NCBI GenBank assembly: GCA_964036315.1
Contig: CAXIWW010000817.1
Span: forward strand, 8,963,501-9,027,500
Origin: Acanthosepion esculentum
Lineage: Eukaryota > Mollusca > Cephalopoda > Sepiida > Sepiidae
Length of the DNA stretch: 64,000 bases
Direction: 5' to 3'
The position numbers and the translations under genes were made by a program. A model generated the notes under the pieces. It was given only the letters and a program-made list of their open reading frames with translations. It was not told the origin of the DNA and did not search any database. This document shows, piece after piece, positions 1-12,700 of the stretch. The stretch's first letter is position 1, and each line of letters starts with the position of its first letter.

Positions 1-3000
1 CAGCTGATAGCATAAGTGCCAACAGCTGATAGCAAAAGTGCCAACAGCTGATAGCAAAAGTGCCAACAGCTGATAGCTAAAGTGCCAACAGCTGATAACA
101 AAAGTGCCAACAGCTGATAGCAAAAGTGCCAACAGCACCAGAGTGCCACCTAGTCCTAGGTATGATTATAAACTACATCTGACAGCAAGGCTTCTGATCA
201 CAAAGATTCCCAGCTATGAGCAAATAGTGACCCCCCACTAAAAAAAAACACTATGAAATTATAAAAATACATGTTTACATAAAAACTTGCGAACAACACC
301 AGTTGATAGAAAAGTGCAAACAGCACCACAGCTGATAGCAAAAGTGCCAACAGGTGACAGCAAAAGTGCCAACTGCTGATAGCAAAAGTGACAACAGCTG
401 ATACCAAAAGTGCCAAAAGCTGATAGCAAAAGTGCCAACAACTGATAGCAAAAGTTCGAACAGCTGATAGCAAAAGTGCCGAAAGCTGATAGCAAAAGTG
501 CCAACAGCACCACAGTGCCAACTAGTCCTAGGTATGATTATAAACTACATCTGACAGCAAGTCTTCTGATCACAAAGGGTCCCAGCTATGAGCAAATAGT
601 GACCCCCTCTAAAAAAAAACACTATGAAAGTATAAAAATACATGTTTATATAAAAACTTGCGAACAACACCAGTTGATAGCAAAAGTGCCAACAGCACCA
701 CAGCTGATAGCAAAAGTGCCAACAGTTGATAGCAAAAGTGCCAACAGCTGATAGCAAAAGTGCCAACAGCTGATAGCAAAAGTGCCAACCGCACCACTGT
801 GCCAACTAGTTTTATGTATGACTATAAACTACATCTGACAGCAAGGCTTCTGATCACAAAGGGTCCTAGCTATGAGCAAAGAGTGACCCCCCACTAAAAA
901 AAAACACTATGAAATATAAAAATACATGTTTATATAAAAACTTGCGAACAACACCAGTTGATAGCAAAAGTGCCAACAGCACCACAGCTGATAGCAAAAG
1001 TGCCAACAGCTGATAGCAAAAGTGCCAACAGCTGATAGCAAAAGTGCCAACAGCTGATAGCAAAAGTGACAACAGCTGATACCAAAAGTGCCAAAAGCTT
1101 ATAGCAAAAGTGCCATCAACTGATAGCAAAAGTGCCAACAGCTGATAGCAAAAGTGACAACAGCTGATACCAAAAGTGCCAAAAGCTTATAGCAAAAGTG
1201 CCATCAACTGATAGCAAAAGTGCCAACAGCTGATAGCAAAAGTGTCAACAGCACCACAGTGACAACTAGTCCTAGGTATGACTATAAACTACATCTGACA
1301 GCAATTCTTCTGATCACAAAGTGTCCCAGCTATGAGAAAATAGTGACCCCCACTAAAAAAAAAACATTATGAAAGTATAAAAATACATGTTTATATAAAA
1401 ACTTGCGAACAACATCAGTTGATAGCAAAAGTGCCAACAGCACCACAGCTGATAGCAAAAGTGCCGACAGCTGATAGCAAAAGTGCCAACAGCAGATAGC
1501 AAAAGTGCACAAAGCACCACATTGCCAACTAGTCCTAGGTATGACTATAAACTACATCTTTCAGCAAGGCTTCTGATCACAATGGGTCCAAGCTATGAGC
1601 AAATAGTGACCCCCCACTGAAAAAAAAACACTATGAAAGTACAAAAATACATGTTTATATAAAAACTTGCAAACAACACCAGTTGATAGCAAAAGTGCCA
1701 ACAGCACCACAGCTGATAGCAAAAGTGCCAACAGCTGATAGCAAAAGTGCCAACAGCTGATAACAAAAGTGCCAAAAGCTGATAGCAAAATGCCAAATGC
1801 TGATAGCAAAAGTGCCAACAGCTGATAGCAAAAGTTCCAACAGCTGATAGCAAAGAAGTGACAACAGCTGATACCAAAAATGCCAAAAGCTGATAGCAAA
1901 AGTGCCAACAAGTGATAGCAAAAGTGCCAACAGCTGATAGCAAAAGTTACAACAGCTGATAGCAAATGTGCCAAAAGCTGATAGCAAAAGTGCCAACAGC
2001 ACCACAGTGCCAACTAGTCCTAGGTATGACTATAAACTACATCTGAAAGCAAGTCTTCTGATCACAAAGGGTTCCCAGCTATGAGCAAATAGTTACCCCC
2101 ACTAAAAAAAAAACACTATGAAAGTATAAATATACATGTTTATATAAAAACTTGTGAACAACACCAGTTGATAGCAAAAGTGCCAACAGTTGATAGCAAA
2201 AGTGCCAACAGCTGATAGCAAAAGTGCCAACAGCTGATAGCAAAAGTGCATAAATCTGATAGCAAAAGTGCCAACAGCTGATAGCAAAAGTGCCAACAGC
2301 ACCACAGTGCCAACTAGTCCTAGGTATGACTATAAACTACATCTGATAGCAAGGCTTCTGATCACAAAGGGTCCCAGCTATGAGCAAATAGTGACCCCCA
2401 CTAAAAAAAAAACACTATGAAAGTATAAAAATACATGTTTATATAAAAACTTGCGAACAACACCAGTTGATAGAAAAAGTGCCAACAGCTGATAGCAAAA
2501 GTGCCAACAGCACCACAGTGCCAACTAGTCCTAGGTATGACTATAAACTACATCTGACAGCAAGGCTTCTGATCACAAAGTGTCACCGCTATGAGCAAAA
2601 AGTGACCCCCCACTAAAAAAAAAAATCTATGAAAATATAAAAATACAAGTTTATATACAAACTTGCGAGCAACACCAGTTGATAGCAAAAGTGCCAACAT
2701 CACCATAGCTGATAGCAAAAGTGCCAACAGCTGATAGAAAAATTACCAACTGCTGATAGCGAAAGTGCCAACAGCTGATAGCAAAAGTGCCAACAGCTGA
2801 TAGCAAAAGTGCCAAAAGCTGATAGCAAAAGTGCCAACAGCACGACAGCTGATAGCAAAATGCCAACAGCTGATAGCAAATGTGCCAACAGCTGATAGCA
2901 AAAGTGCCAACAGCACCACAGTGCCAACTAGTCCTAGGTATGACTATTAACTACATCTGACAGCAAGTCTTCTGATCACAAAGGGTCCCAGCTATGAGCA

Positions 3001-3305
3001 AATAGTGACCCCCCACTAAAAAAAAAACACTATGAAAGTATAAAAATACATGTTTATATAAAAACTTGTGAACAACACCAGTTGATAGCAAAAGTGCCAA
3101 CAGCACCACAGCTGATAGCAAAAGTGCCAACAGCTGATAGCAAAAGTGCCAACAGCTGATAGCAAAAGTGCCAACAGCACCACAGTGCCAACTAGTCCTA
3201 GATATGACTATAAACTACTTCTGACAGCAAGGCTTCTGATCACAAAGGGTCCCAGCTATGAGCAAATAGTGACCCCCACTAAAAAAAAAACACTATGAAA
3301 TTATA
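1..3305 (-). repeat. Composite satellite array, inverted segment (spacer + 22-bp minisatellite)
   Basis: This is the same satellite as 3309-47330 read on the opposite strand. On the plus strand the minisatellite appears as CAGCTGATAGC followed by AAAAGTGCCAA. It is interrupted by about ten copies of the conserved spacer, recognised by CTTCTGATCACAAAG near 190, 563, 846, 1303, 1570, 2054, 2354, 2562, 2968 and 3222. Blocks between spacers hold from two or three to about a dozen monomers. The window opens inside a monomer block, so the array continues to the left. Short open frames on the minus strand (for example 1561-2013) are translations of the 22-bp repeat in rotating frames and are not genes. 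No single-copy sequence is present. Confidence 0.97.
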
Positions 3306-3370
3306 TTATTTTGCTATCAACAGGTGTTGGCACTTTTGCTATCAACAGGTGTTGTTCGCAAGTTTTTATA
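3284..3370. other. Inversion breakpoint between opposite satellite orientations
   Basis: Left of about 3305 the spacer runs in minus orientation and is cut inside its AT-rich part, after CACTATGAAATTATA (3291-3305). From 3309 the minisatellite runs in plus orientation, starting mid-monomer at TTTTGCTATCAACAGG. About three bases (TTA, 3306-3308) belong clearly to neither side. Two successive edge-type monomers with CAACAGGTGTTG follow, then the first plus-strand spacer. The two arrays therefore form a very long imperfect inverted repeat with only about 50 bp between facing spacers. It may be a real inversion or an assembly join. Confidence 0.9.
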
Positions 3371-5058
3371 TAAACATGTATTTTTATACATTCATAGTGT
3401 TGTTTTTTAGTGGGGGGGTCACTATTTGTTCATAGCTGGGACCCTTTGTTATCAGAAGCCTTGCTGTCAGATGTAGTTTATAGTCATACATTGGACAAGT
3501 TGGCAATGTGGTGCTGTTGGCACTTTTGCTATCAGCAGTTGGCACTTTTGCTATCAGCTGTTGGCACTTTTACTATCAGCTGTTGGCACTTTTGCTATCA
3601 GCTATGGTGATGTTGGCACTTTTGCTATCAACTGGTGTTGTTCGCAAGTTTTTATATAAACATGTATTTTTATACATTCATAGTGTTGTTTTTTAGTGGG
3701 GGGTCACTATTTGCTCATAGCTGGGACCCTTTGTGATCAGAAGCCTTGCTGTCAGATGTAGTGTATAGTCATACCTTGGACAAGTTGGCAATGTGGTGCT
3801 GTTGGCACTTTTGCTATCAGCTGTGGTGCTGTTGGCACTTCTGCTATCAGCTGTTGGCACTTTTGCTATCAGCTGTTGGCACTATTACTATCAGCTGTTG
3901 GCACTTTTACTATCAGCTGTTGGCACTTTTGCTATCAGCTATGGTGATGTTGGCACTTTTGCTATCAACTGGTGTTGTTCGCAAGTTTTTATATAAACAT
4001 GTATTTTTATATTTTCATAGTTTTTTTTTTTAGTGGGGGGTCACTTTTTGCTCATAGCTGGGACACTTGGTGATCAGAAGCCTTCCTGTCATGTAGTTTA
4101 TAGTCATACCTAGGACTAGTTGGCACTGTGGTGCTGTTGGCAATTTTTCTATCAGCTGTTGGCACTTTTGCTATCAGCTGTTGGCACTTTTGCTATCATC
4201 TGGTGGCACTTTTGCTATCAGCTGTGGTGCTGTTGGCACTTTTGCTATCAACTGGTGTTGTTCGCAAGTTTTTATATAAACATGTATTATTATACATTCA
4301 TAGTGTTGTTTTTTAGTGGGGGGGTCACTATTTGCTCATAGCTGGGACCCTTTGTGATCAGAAGCCTTGTGTCAGATGTAGTTTATAGTCAGACCTTGGA
4401 CAAGTTGGCAATGTGGTACTGTTGGCACTTTTGCTATCAGCTGTGGTGCTGTTGGCACTTTTGCTATCAGCTGTTGGCACTTTTACTATCAGATGTTGGC
4501 ACTTTTGCTATCAGCTATTGTGATGTTGGCACTTTTGCTATCAACTGGTGTTGTTCGCAAGTTTTTATATAAACATGTATTTTTATATTTTCATATTTTT
4601 TTTTTAGTTGGGGGTCACTTTTTGCTCATATTTGGGACACTTTGTGATCAGAAGCCTTGCTGTCAGATGTAGTTTATAGTCATACCTAGGACTAGTTGGC
4701 ACTGTGGTGCTGTTGGCAATTTTGCTATCAGCTGTTGGCACTTTTGCTATCTGCTGTTGGCACTTTTGCTATCAGCTTTTGGCACTTTTGGTATCAGCTG
4801 TTGGCACTTTTGCTATCAGCGGTTTGCACTTTTGCTATCAGCTGTTGGCACTTTTGCTATCAGCTGGGGTGCTGTTGGCCCTTTTTCTATCAAGTGGTGT
4901 TGTTCGCAAGTTTTTATATAAACATGTATTTTTATAATTTCATAGTGTTTTTTTTTTAGTGGGGGTCACTATTTGCTCATAGCTGGGACCCTTTGTGATC
5001 AGAAGCCTTGCTGTCAGATGTAGTTTATAGTCATACCTAGGACTAGTTGGCACTGTGG

Positions 5059-5686
5059 TGGTGTTGGCACTTTTGCTATTACCTGTTGGCACTTTTGCTA
5101 TCAGCTGTTGGCACTTTTGCTATCAGCTTTTGGCACTTTCGGTATCACCTTTTGGCACTTTTGCTATCAGCTGTTGGCACTTTTTTCTATCAGCTGTTGG
5201 CACTTTTGCTATCAGCTGTTGGCACATTTGCTATCAGCTTTTGGCACTTTTGCTATCAGCTGTTGGCACTTTTGCTATCAGCTGTTGGCACCTTTGGTAT
5301 AATCTGTTGGCACTTTTGCTATAAGCTGTTGGCACATTTGCTATCAGCTGTTGGCACTTTTGCTATCAGCAGTTGGCACTTTTGCTATCAGCTTTCGGCA
5401 CATTTGGTATCAGCTTTTGCTACTTTTGCTATCAGCTGTTGGCACTTTTGCTATCAGCTGTTGGCACTTTTGCTATCAGCTTTTGGCACTTTTGGTATCA
5501 GCTGTTGGCATTTTGGCTATCAGCTGTTGGCACTTTTGCTATCAGCTGTGGTGCTGTTGGCACTTTTGCTATCAGCTGTTGGCACTTTTGCTATCAGCTG
5601 CTGGCACTTTTGCTATCAGCTGTTGGCACTTTTGCTATCAGTTTTGGCACTTTTGCTATCAGCTGTTGGCACTTTTGCTATCAACT
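5059..5686 (+). repeat. Longest 22-bp monomer block (about 28 copies)
   Basis: About 628 bp of uninterrupted minisatellite between two spacers. Many monomers carry single changes, such as CTTTTGGCAC, GGTATCAG, TATAATCTG or an expanded T-run. An internal edge-type monomer with TGGTGCTG lies near 5550, inside the block, and looks like the scar of a spacer lost or of two blocks fused. The 221-codon open frame over it is repeat translation, not a gene. Confidence 0.9.
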
Positions 5687-5699
5687 GGTGTTGTTCACA

Positions 5700-7146
5700 A
5701 GTTTTTATATAAACATGAATTTTTATACTTTCATAGTGTTTTTTTATAGTGGGGGGTCACTATTTGCTCATAGCTGTGACCCTTTGTGATCAGAAGCCTT
5801 GCTGTCGGATGTAGTTTATAGTCATACCTAGGACTAGTTGGCACTGTGGTGCGTTTGGCACTTTTGCTATCAGCTGTTGGCACTTTTGCTATCAGCTGTT
5901 GGCACTTTTGCTATCAGTTTGGCACTTTTGGTATCAGTTGTTGGCACTTTTGCTATCAGCTTTTTGCAGTTTTGGTATCAGCTGTTGGCACTTTTGCTAT
6001 CAGCTGTTGGCACTTTTCCTATCAGCTGTGGTGCTGTTGGCACTTTTGCTATCAACTGGTGTTGTTCGCAAGTTTTTATATAAACATGTATTTTTATACT
6101 TTCATAGTGTTTTTTTTTTAATGGGGGGTAACTATTTGTTCATAGCTGGGACACTTTGTGATCAGAAGCCTTGATGTCAGATGTAGTTTATAGTCATACC
6201 TAGGACTAGTTGGCACTGTGGTGATGTTGGCACTTTTGCTATCAGCTGTTGGCACTTTTGCTATCAGCCTTTGGCACTTATGCTATCAGCTGTGGTGCTG
6301 TTGGCACTTTTGCTATCAACTGGTGTTGTTCGCAAATTTTTATATAAACATGTATTTTTATACTTTCATATTTTTTTTTTTTTAGTGGGGGGTCACTATT
6401 TGCTCATAGCGGGGACACTTTGTGATCAGAAGCCTTGCTGTCAGATCTAGTTTATACTCATACCTAGGACTAGTTGGCACTGTGGTGCTGTTGGCACTTG
6501 TGCTATCAGCTGTTGACACTTTTGCTATCAGCTGCTGGCACTTTTGCTATCAGCTGTTGGCACGTTTGCTATCAGCTTTTGGCACTTTTGCTATCAGCTG
6601 TTGGCACTTTTGCTATCAACTGGTGTTTTTCGCAAGTTTTTATATAAACATGAATTTTTATACTTTCATAGTGTTTTTTTATAGTGGGGGGTCACTATTT
6701 GCTCATAGCTGTGACCCTTTGTGATCAGAAGCCTTGCTGTCGGATGTAGTTTATAGTCATACCTAGGACTAGTTGGCACTGTGGTGCGTTTGGCACTTTT
6801 GCTATCAGCTGTTGGCACTTTTGCTATCAGCTGTTGGCACTTTTGCTATCAGTTTGGCACTTTTGGTATCAGTTGTTGGCACTTTTGCTATCAGCTTTTT
6901 GCAGTTTTGGTATCAGCTGTTGGCACTTTTGCTATCAGCTGTTGGCACTTTTCCTATCAGCTGTGGTGCTGTTGGCACTTTTGCTATCAACTGGTGTTGT
7001 TCGCAAGTTTTTATATAAACATGTATTTTTATACTTTCATAGTGTTTTTTTTTTAATGGGGGGTAACTATTTGTTCATAGCTGGGACACTTTGTGATCAG
7101 AAGCCTTGATGTCAGATGTAGTTTATAGTCATACCTAGGACTAGTT
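5700..7146 (+). repeat. Tandem duplication, offset 935 bp
   Basis: Bases 5700-6211 and 6635-7146 appear identical or nearly so. Shared private variants are a spacer with ACATGAATTTTTATAC, the interrupted T-run TTTTTTTATAGTGG, TAGCTGTGACCC, CTGTCGGATG and an edge reading GTGGTGCGTTTGG. The following spacer in both copies has TTTAATGGGGGGTAAC and TTGATGTCAG. The copies separate after GTGGTG (A at 6212, C at 7147). This is a fairly recent duplication of one to two composite units. Confidence 0.9.
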
Positions 7147-7447
7147 GGCACTGTGGTGCTGTTGGCACTTTTGCTATCAGCTGTTGGCACTTTTGCTATG
7201 AGCTGTTGGCACTTTTGCTATCAGCCGTTGGCACTTTTGCTATCAGCTGTGGTGCTGTTTGCACTTTTGCTATCAACTGGTGTTGTTCGCAAGTTTTTAT
7301 ATAAACATGCATTTTTATAATTTCATAGTGTTTTTTGTTTTTAGTGGGGGATCACTATTTGCTCATAGCTGGGACCCTTTGTGATCAGAAGCCTTGCTGT
7401 CAGATGTAGTTTATAGTCATACCGAGGAATAGTTGGCACTGTGGTGG

Positions 7448-8430
7448 TCTTGGCACTTTTGCTATCAGTTGTTGGCACTTTTGCTATCAGCTTTTGGCAC
7501 TTTCGGTATAAGCTTTTGGCGCTTTTGCTATCAGCTGTTGGCACTTTTGCTATCAGCCGTTGGCACTTTTGCTATCAGCTCTTGGCACTTGTGGTATCAT
7601 CTTTTGGCACTTTTGCTATCAGCTGTTGGCACTTTTGCTATCAGCTGTTGGCACTTTTGCTATCAGCTTTTGGCACTTTTGGTATCAGCTGTTGGCACTT
7701 TTGCTATCAGCTGTTGGCACTTTTGCTATCAGCTTTTGGCACTTTTGCTACCAGCTGTTGCCAATTTTGCTATCATCTGTTGGCACTTTTGCTATCAGCT
7801 GTGATGCTGTTGCCACTTTTGCTATCAACTGTTGTTGTTCGCAAGTTTTTATATAAATATGTATTTTTATACATTCATAGTGTTTTTTTTTTAGTGGGGG
7901 GACACTATTTGCTCATAGCTGGGACCCTTTTTAATCAGAAGCCTTGATGTCAGATGAAGTTTATAGTCAAACCTAGGACTAGTTGGCAATGAGGTGCTGT
8001 TGGCACTTTTACTATCAGCTGTTGGCACTTTTGCTATCAGCTGTTGGCACTTTTGCTATCAGCTGATGGCACATTTGCTATCAGCTTTTGGCACTTTTGC
8101 TATCAGCTGTTGGCACATTTGCTATCAGCTGTTGGCACTTTTGCTATCAGCTGTGGGCACTTTAGCAATCAGCTGTTGGCACTTGTGCTATCAGCTGTTG
8201 GCACTTTTGCTATCAGGTGTTGGCACCTTTGGAATAATCTGTTGGCACATTTGCTATCAGCTGTTGGCACATTTGCTATCAGCTGTTGGCACTTTTGCTA
8301 TCAGTTGTTGGCATTTTGCTATCAGCTTTCGGCACTTTTGGTATCAGCTGTTGGCACTTTTGCTATCAGCTGTTGGCACTTTTGCTATCAGCTGTTGGCA
8401 CTTTTGCTATCAGCTGTGGTGCTGTTGGCA
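7448..8430 (+). repeat. Two long monomer blocks
   Basis: The blocks at about 7448-7830 (about 17 monomers) and 8005-8430 (about 19 monomers) flank one ordinary spacer. Variant monomers are common, including TTGGCACCTTTGG, TTTAGCAATCAG and single-base shortenings (GGCATTTTGC) that shift the open frame. No gene is present. Confidence 0.88.
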
Positions 8431-8970
8431 CTTTTGCTATCAACTGGTGTTGTTCGCAAGTTTTTTATAAACATGTATTTTTATACATTCATAGTGTTTT
8501 TTTTTTAGTGGGGGGTCATTCTTTGCTCATAGCTGGGACCATTTGTGATGAGAAGTCTTGCTGTCAGATGTAGTTTATAGTCATACCTAGGAATATTTGG
8601 CACTGTGGTGCTGTTGGCACTTTTGCTATCAGTTCTTGGCACTTTTGATATCAGCTTTTGGCACTTTTGGTATCAGCTTTTGGAACTTTTGCTGTCAGCT
8701 GTTGGCACTTTTGGTATCAGCTGTTGGCACTTTTGCTATCAGCTGATGGCACTTTTGCTATCATCTTTTGGCACTTTTGGTATCAGCTGTTGGCACTTTT
8801 GCTATCAGCTGTGGTGCTGTTGGCACTTTTGCTATCAACTGGTGTTGTTCGCAAGTTTTTATATAAAATTGTATTTTTATACTTTCATAGTGTTTTTTTT
8901 TAGTGGGGGGTCACTATTTGCTCATAGCTGGGACCCTTTGTGATCAGAAGCCTTGCTGTCAGATGTAGTT

Positions 8971-11900
8971 TATAGTCAAACCTAGGACTAGTTGGCACTG
9001 CGGTGCTGTTGGCACTTTTGCTATCAGCTGTTGGCCCTTTCGCTATAAGCTTTTGGCACATTTGCTATCAGTTCTTGGCACTTTTGCTATCAGCTCTTGG
9101 CACTTTTGCAATCAGCTGTTGGCACTTTTTTACTAACAGCTGTTGGCACTTTTGCTATCAGCTGTTGGCACTTTTGCTATCAGCTGTGGTGCTGTTGGCA
9201 CTTTTGCTATCAACTGGTGTTGTTCGCAAGTTTTTATATAAACATATATTTTTATAAATTCATAGTGTTTTTTTTTAGTGGGGGGTCACTATTTGCTTAT
9301 AGCTGGGACCCTTTGTGATCAGAAGCCTTGCTGTCAGATGTAGTTTATAATCATACCTAGGACTATTTGGCAATGTGGTGCTGTTGGCACTTTTGCTATC
9401 AGCTGTTGGCACTTTTGCTATCAGCTGTTGGTATTTTGCTATCAAATGTTGGCACTTTTCCTATCAGCTGTCGGCACTTTGCTATCAGCTGTTGGCACTT
9501 TTGTTATCAGCTGTTGGCACTTTTGATATCAGCTTTTGGCACTTTTGGTATCAGCTGTTGGCACTTTTGCTATTAGCTGTTGGAACTTTTGGTATCAGCT
9601 GTTGGCACTTTTGCTATCAGCTGTTTGCACTTTTGCAATCAGCTGTTGGCACTTTAGCTATCAGCTGTTGGCACTTTTGCTATCAGCTGTTGGCACTTTT
9701 GCTATCAGCTTTTGGCACTTTTGGTATCAGCTGTTGGCACTTTTGCTATCAGCTGTTGGCAGTTTTGCTATCAGCTTTTGGCACTTTTGGTATCAGCTGT
9801 TGGCACTTTTGCTATCAGCTGTTGGCAGTTTTGCTATCAGCTTTTGGCACTTTTGCTATCAGCTGTTGGCACTTTTGCTATCAGCTGTTGGCACTTTTGC
9901 TATCAGCTCTTGGCACTTTTGCTATCAGCTGTTGGCACTTTTGCTATCAGCTGTGGTGCTGTTGGCACTTTTGCTATCAACAGGTGTTGTTCGCAAGTTT
10001 TTATATAAACATGTATTTTCATACTTTCATAGTGTTTTTTAGGGGGGGTCACTATTTGCTCATAGCTGGGACCCTTTGTGATCAGAAGCCTTGCTGTCAG
10101 ATGTAGTTTATAGTCATACCTAGGACTAGTTGGCAATGGGGTGCTGTTGGCACATTTGCTATCAGCTGTTGGCACTTTTGCTATCAGCTGTTGGTATTTT
10201 GCTATCAGCTGTTGGCACTTTTGCTATCAGCTTTTGGCACTTTTCGTATCAGCTGTTGGCACTTTTGCTAGCAGTTGTTGGCACTTTTGCTATCAGCAGT
10301 TGGCACTTTTGCTATCAGCTGTTGGCACTTTTGCTATCAGCTTTTGGCACTTTTTCTATCAGCTGTTGGCACTTTTTCTATCAGCTTTTGGCACTTTTGC
10401 TATCAGCTTTTGGCACTTCTGCTATCAGCTGTTGGCACTTTCGCTATCAGCTATTGGCACTTTTGCTATCAGCTGTGGTGCTGTTGGCACTTTTGCTATC
10501 ATCTTGTGTTGTTCGCAAGTTTTTATATAAACATGTATTTATATACTTTCATAGTGTTTTTTTTTTAGTGGGGGGTCACTATTTGCTCATAGCTGGGACC
10601 CTTTGTGATCAGAAGCCATGCTGTCAGATGTAGTTTATAGTCAAACCTAGGACTAGTTGGCACTGCGGTGCTGTTGGCACTTTTGCTATCAGCTGTTGGC
10701 ACTTTCGCTATAAGCTGTTGGCACCTTTGCTATCAGTTCTTGGCACTTTTGCTATCAGCTCTTGGCACTTTTGCAATCAGCTGTTGGCACTTTTTTACTA
10801 TCAGCTGTTGGCACTTTTGCTATCAGCTGTTGGCACTTTTGCTATCAGCTGTGGTGCTGTTGGCACTTTTGCTATCAACTGGTGTTGTTCGCAAGTTTTT
10901 ATATAAACATGTATTTTTATAAATTCATAGTGTTTTTTTTTAGTGGGGGGTCACTATTTGCTTATAGCTGGGACCCTTTGTGATCAGAAGCCTTGCTGTC
11001 AGATGTAGTTTATAGTCATACCTAGGACTATTTGGCAATGTGGTGCTGTCGGCACTTTTGCTATCAGCTGTTGGCACTTTTGCTATCAGCTGTTGGTATT
11101 TTGCTATCAGCTGTTGGCACTTTTGCTATCAGCTTTTGGCATTTTCGTATCAGCTGTTGGCACTTTTGCTATCAGCTGTTGGCACTTTTGCTATCAGCTG
11201 TTGGCACTTTTGCTATCAGCTATTGGCACTTTTGCTATCAGCTTTTGGCACTTTTGGTATCAGCTGTTGGCACTTTTGCTATGAGCTGTCTGCACTTTTG
11301 CTATCAGCTTTTCGCACATTAGCTATCAGCTGTTGGCACTTTTGCTATCAGCTGTTGGTATTTTGCTATCAGCTGTTGGCACTTTTGCTATCAGCTTTTG
11401 GCACTTTTCGTATCAGCTGTTGGCATTTTTGCTATCAGCTGTTGGCACTTTTGCTATCAGCTTTTGGCACTTTTTCTATCAGCTGTTGGCACTTTTTCTA
11501 TCAGCTGTTGGCACTTTTGCTATCAGCTTTTGGCACTTCTGCTATCAGCTGTTGGCACTTTCGCTATCAGCTATTGGCACTTTTGCTATCAGCTGTGGTG
11601 CTGTTGGCACTTTTGCTATCATCTTGTGTTGTTCGCAAGTTTTTATATAAACATGTATTTATATACTTTCATAGTGTTTTTTTTTTAGTGGGGGGTCACT
11701 ATTTGCTCATAGCTGGGACCCTTTGTGATCAGAAGCCTTGCTGTCAGATGTAGTTTATAGTCAAACCTAGGACTAGTTGGCACGCCGGTGCTGTTGGCAC
11801 TTTTGCTATCAGCTGTTGGCACTTTCGCTATAAGCTGTTGGCACATTTGCTATAAGTTCTTGGCACTTTTGCTATCAGCTCTTGGCACTTTTTTACTATC

Positions 11901-12700
11901 AGCTGTTGGCACATTTGCTATCAGCTGTTGGCACTTTTGCTATCAGCTGTGGTGCTGTTGGCACTTTTGCTATCAACTGGTGTTGTTCGCAAGTTTTTAT
12001 ATAAACATGTATTTTTATAAATTCATAGTGTTTTTTTTTAGTGGGGGGTCACTATTTGCTTATAGCTGGGACCCTTTGTGATCAGAAGCCTTGCTGTCAG
12101 ATGTAGTTTATAATCATACCTAGGACTATTTGGCAATGTGGTGCTGTTGGCACTTTTGCTATCAGCTGTTGGCACTTTTGCTATCAGCTGTTGGTATTTT
12201 GCTATCAGCTGTTGGCACTTTTCCTATCAGCTGTCGGCACTTTGCTATCAGCTGTTGGCACTTTTGTTATCAGCTGTTGGCACTTTTGATATCAGCTTTT
12301 GGCACTTTTGGTATCAGCTGTTGGCACTTTTGCTATCAGCTGTTGGCACTTTTGCTATCAGCTGTTGGCAATTTTGCTATCAGCTTTTGGCACTTTTGGT
12401 ATCAGCTGTTGGCACTTTTGCTATTAGCTGTTGGAACTTTTGGTATCAGCTGTTGGCACTTTTGCTATCAGCTGTTTGCACTTTTGCAATCAGCTGTTGG
12501 CACTTTAGCTATCAGCTGTTGGCACTTTTGCTATCAGCTGTTTGCACTTTTGCAATCAGCTGTTGGCACTTTAGCTATCAGCTGTTGGCACTTTTGCTAT
12601 CAGCTGTTGGCACTTTTGCTATCAGCTGTTGGCACTTTTGCTATCAGCTGTGGTGCTGTTGGCACTTTTGTTATCAACTGTTGTTGATATAAACATGTAT
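8971..12700 (+). repeat. Three-copy higher-order repeat (offsets 1665 and 1120 bp)
   Basis: A rare spacer variant TATAGTCAAACCTAGG followed by GGCAC and TGCGG or GCCGG marks the start of each copy at 8971, 10636 and 11756. The spacing is 1665 bp then 1120 bp. All copies share monomers with CTATAAGC, a T-expanded monomer (CACTTTTTTACTA, reduced to CACTTTTTTACTATC in copy 3) and a spacer with TTTATAAATTCATAG and TTGCTTATAGC. Copies 1 and 3 also share TTTCCTATCAGCTGTCGG and TTTGATATCAG. The stretches at 10141-10650 and 11261-11770 are a further shared piece with TTTATATACTTTCATAG and ATCTTGTGTTG. Copies differ by whole monomers (22 bp), as expected from unequal exchange. Confidence 0.85.

Noticed and set aside
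5047..5712. Hydrophobic open frame of 221 codons resembling a multi-pass membrane protein
   Set aside because: It is the 22-bp monomer translated in rotating frames (22 codons per 66 bp). Equivalent frames occur at every long block and end at each spacer.
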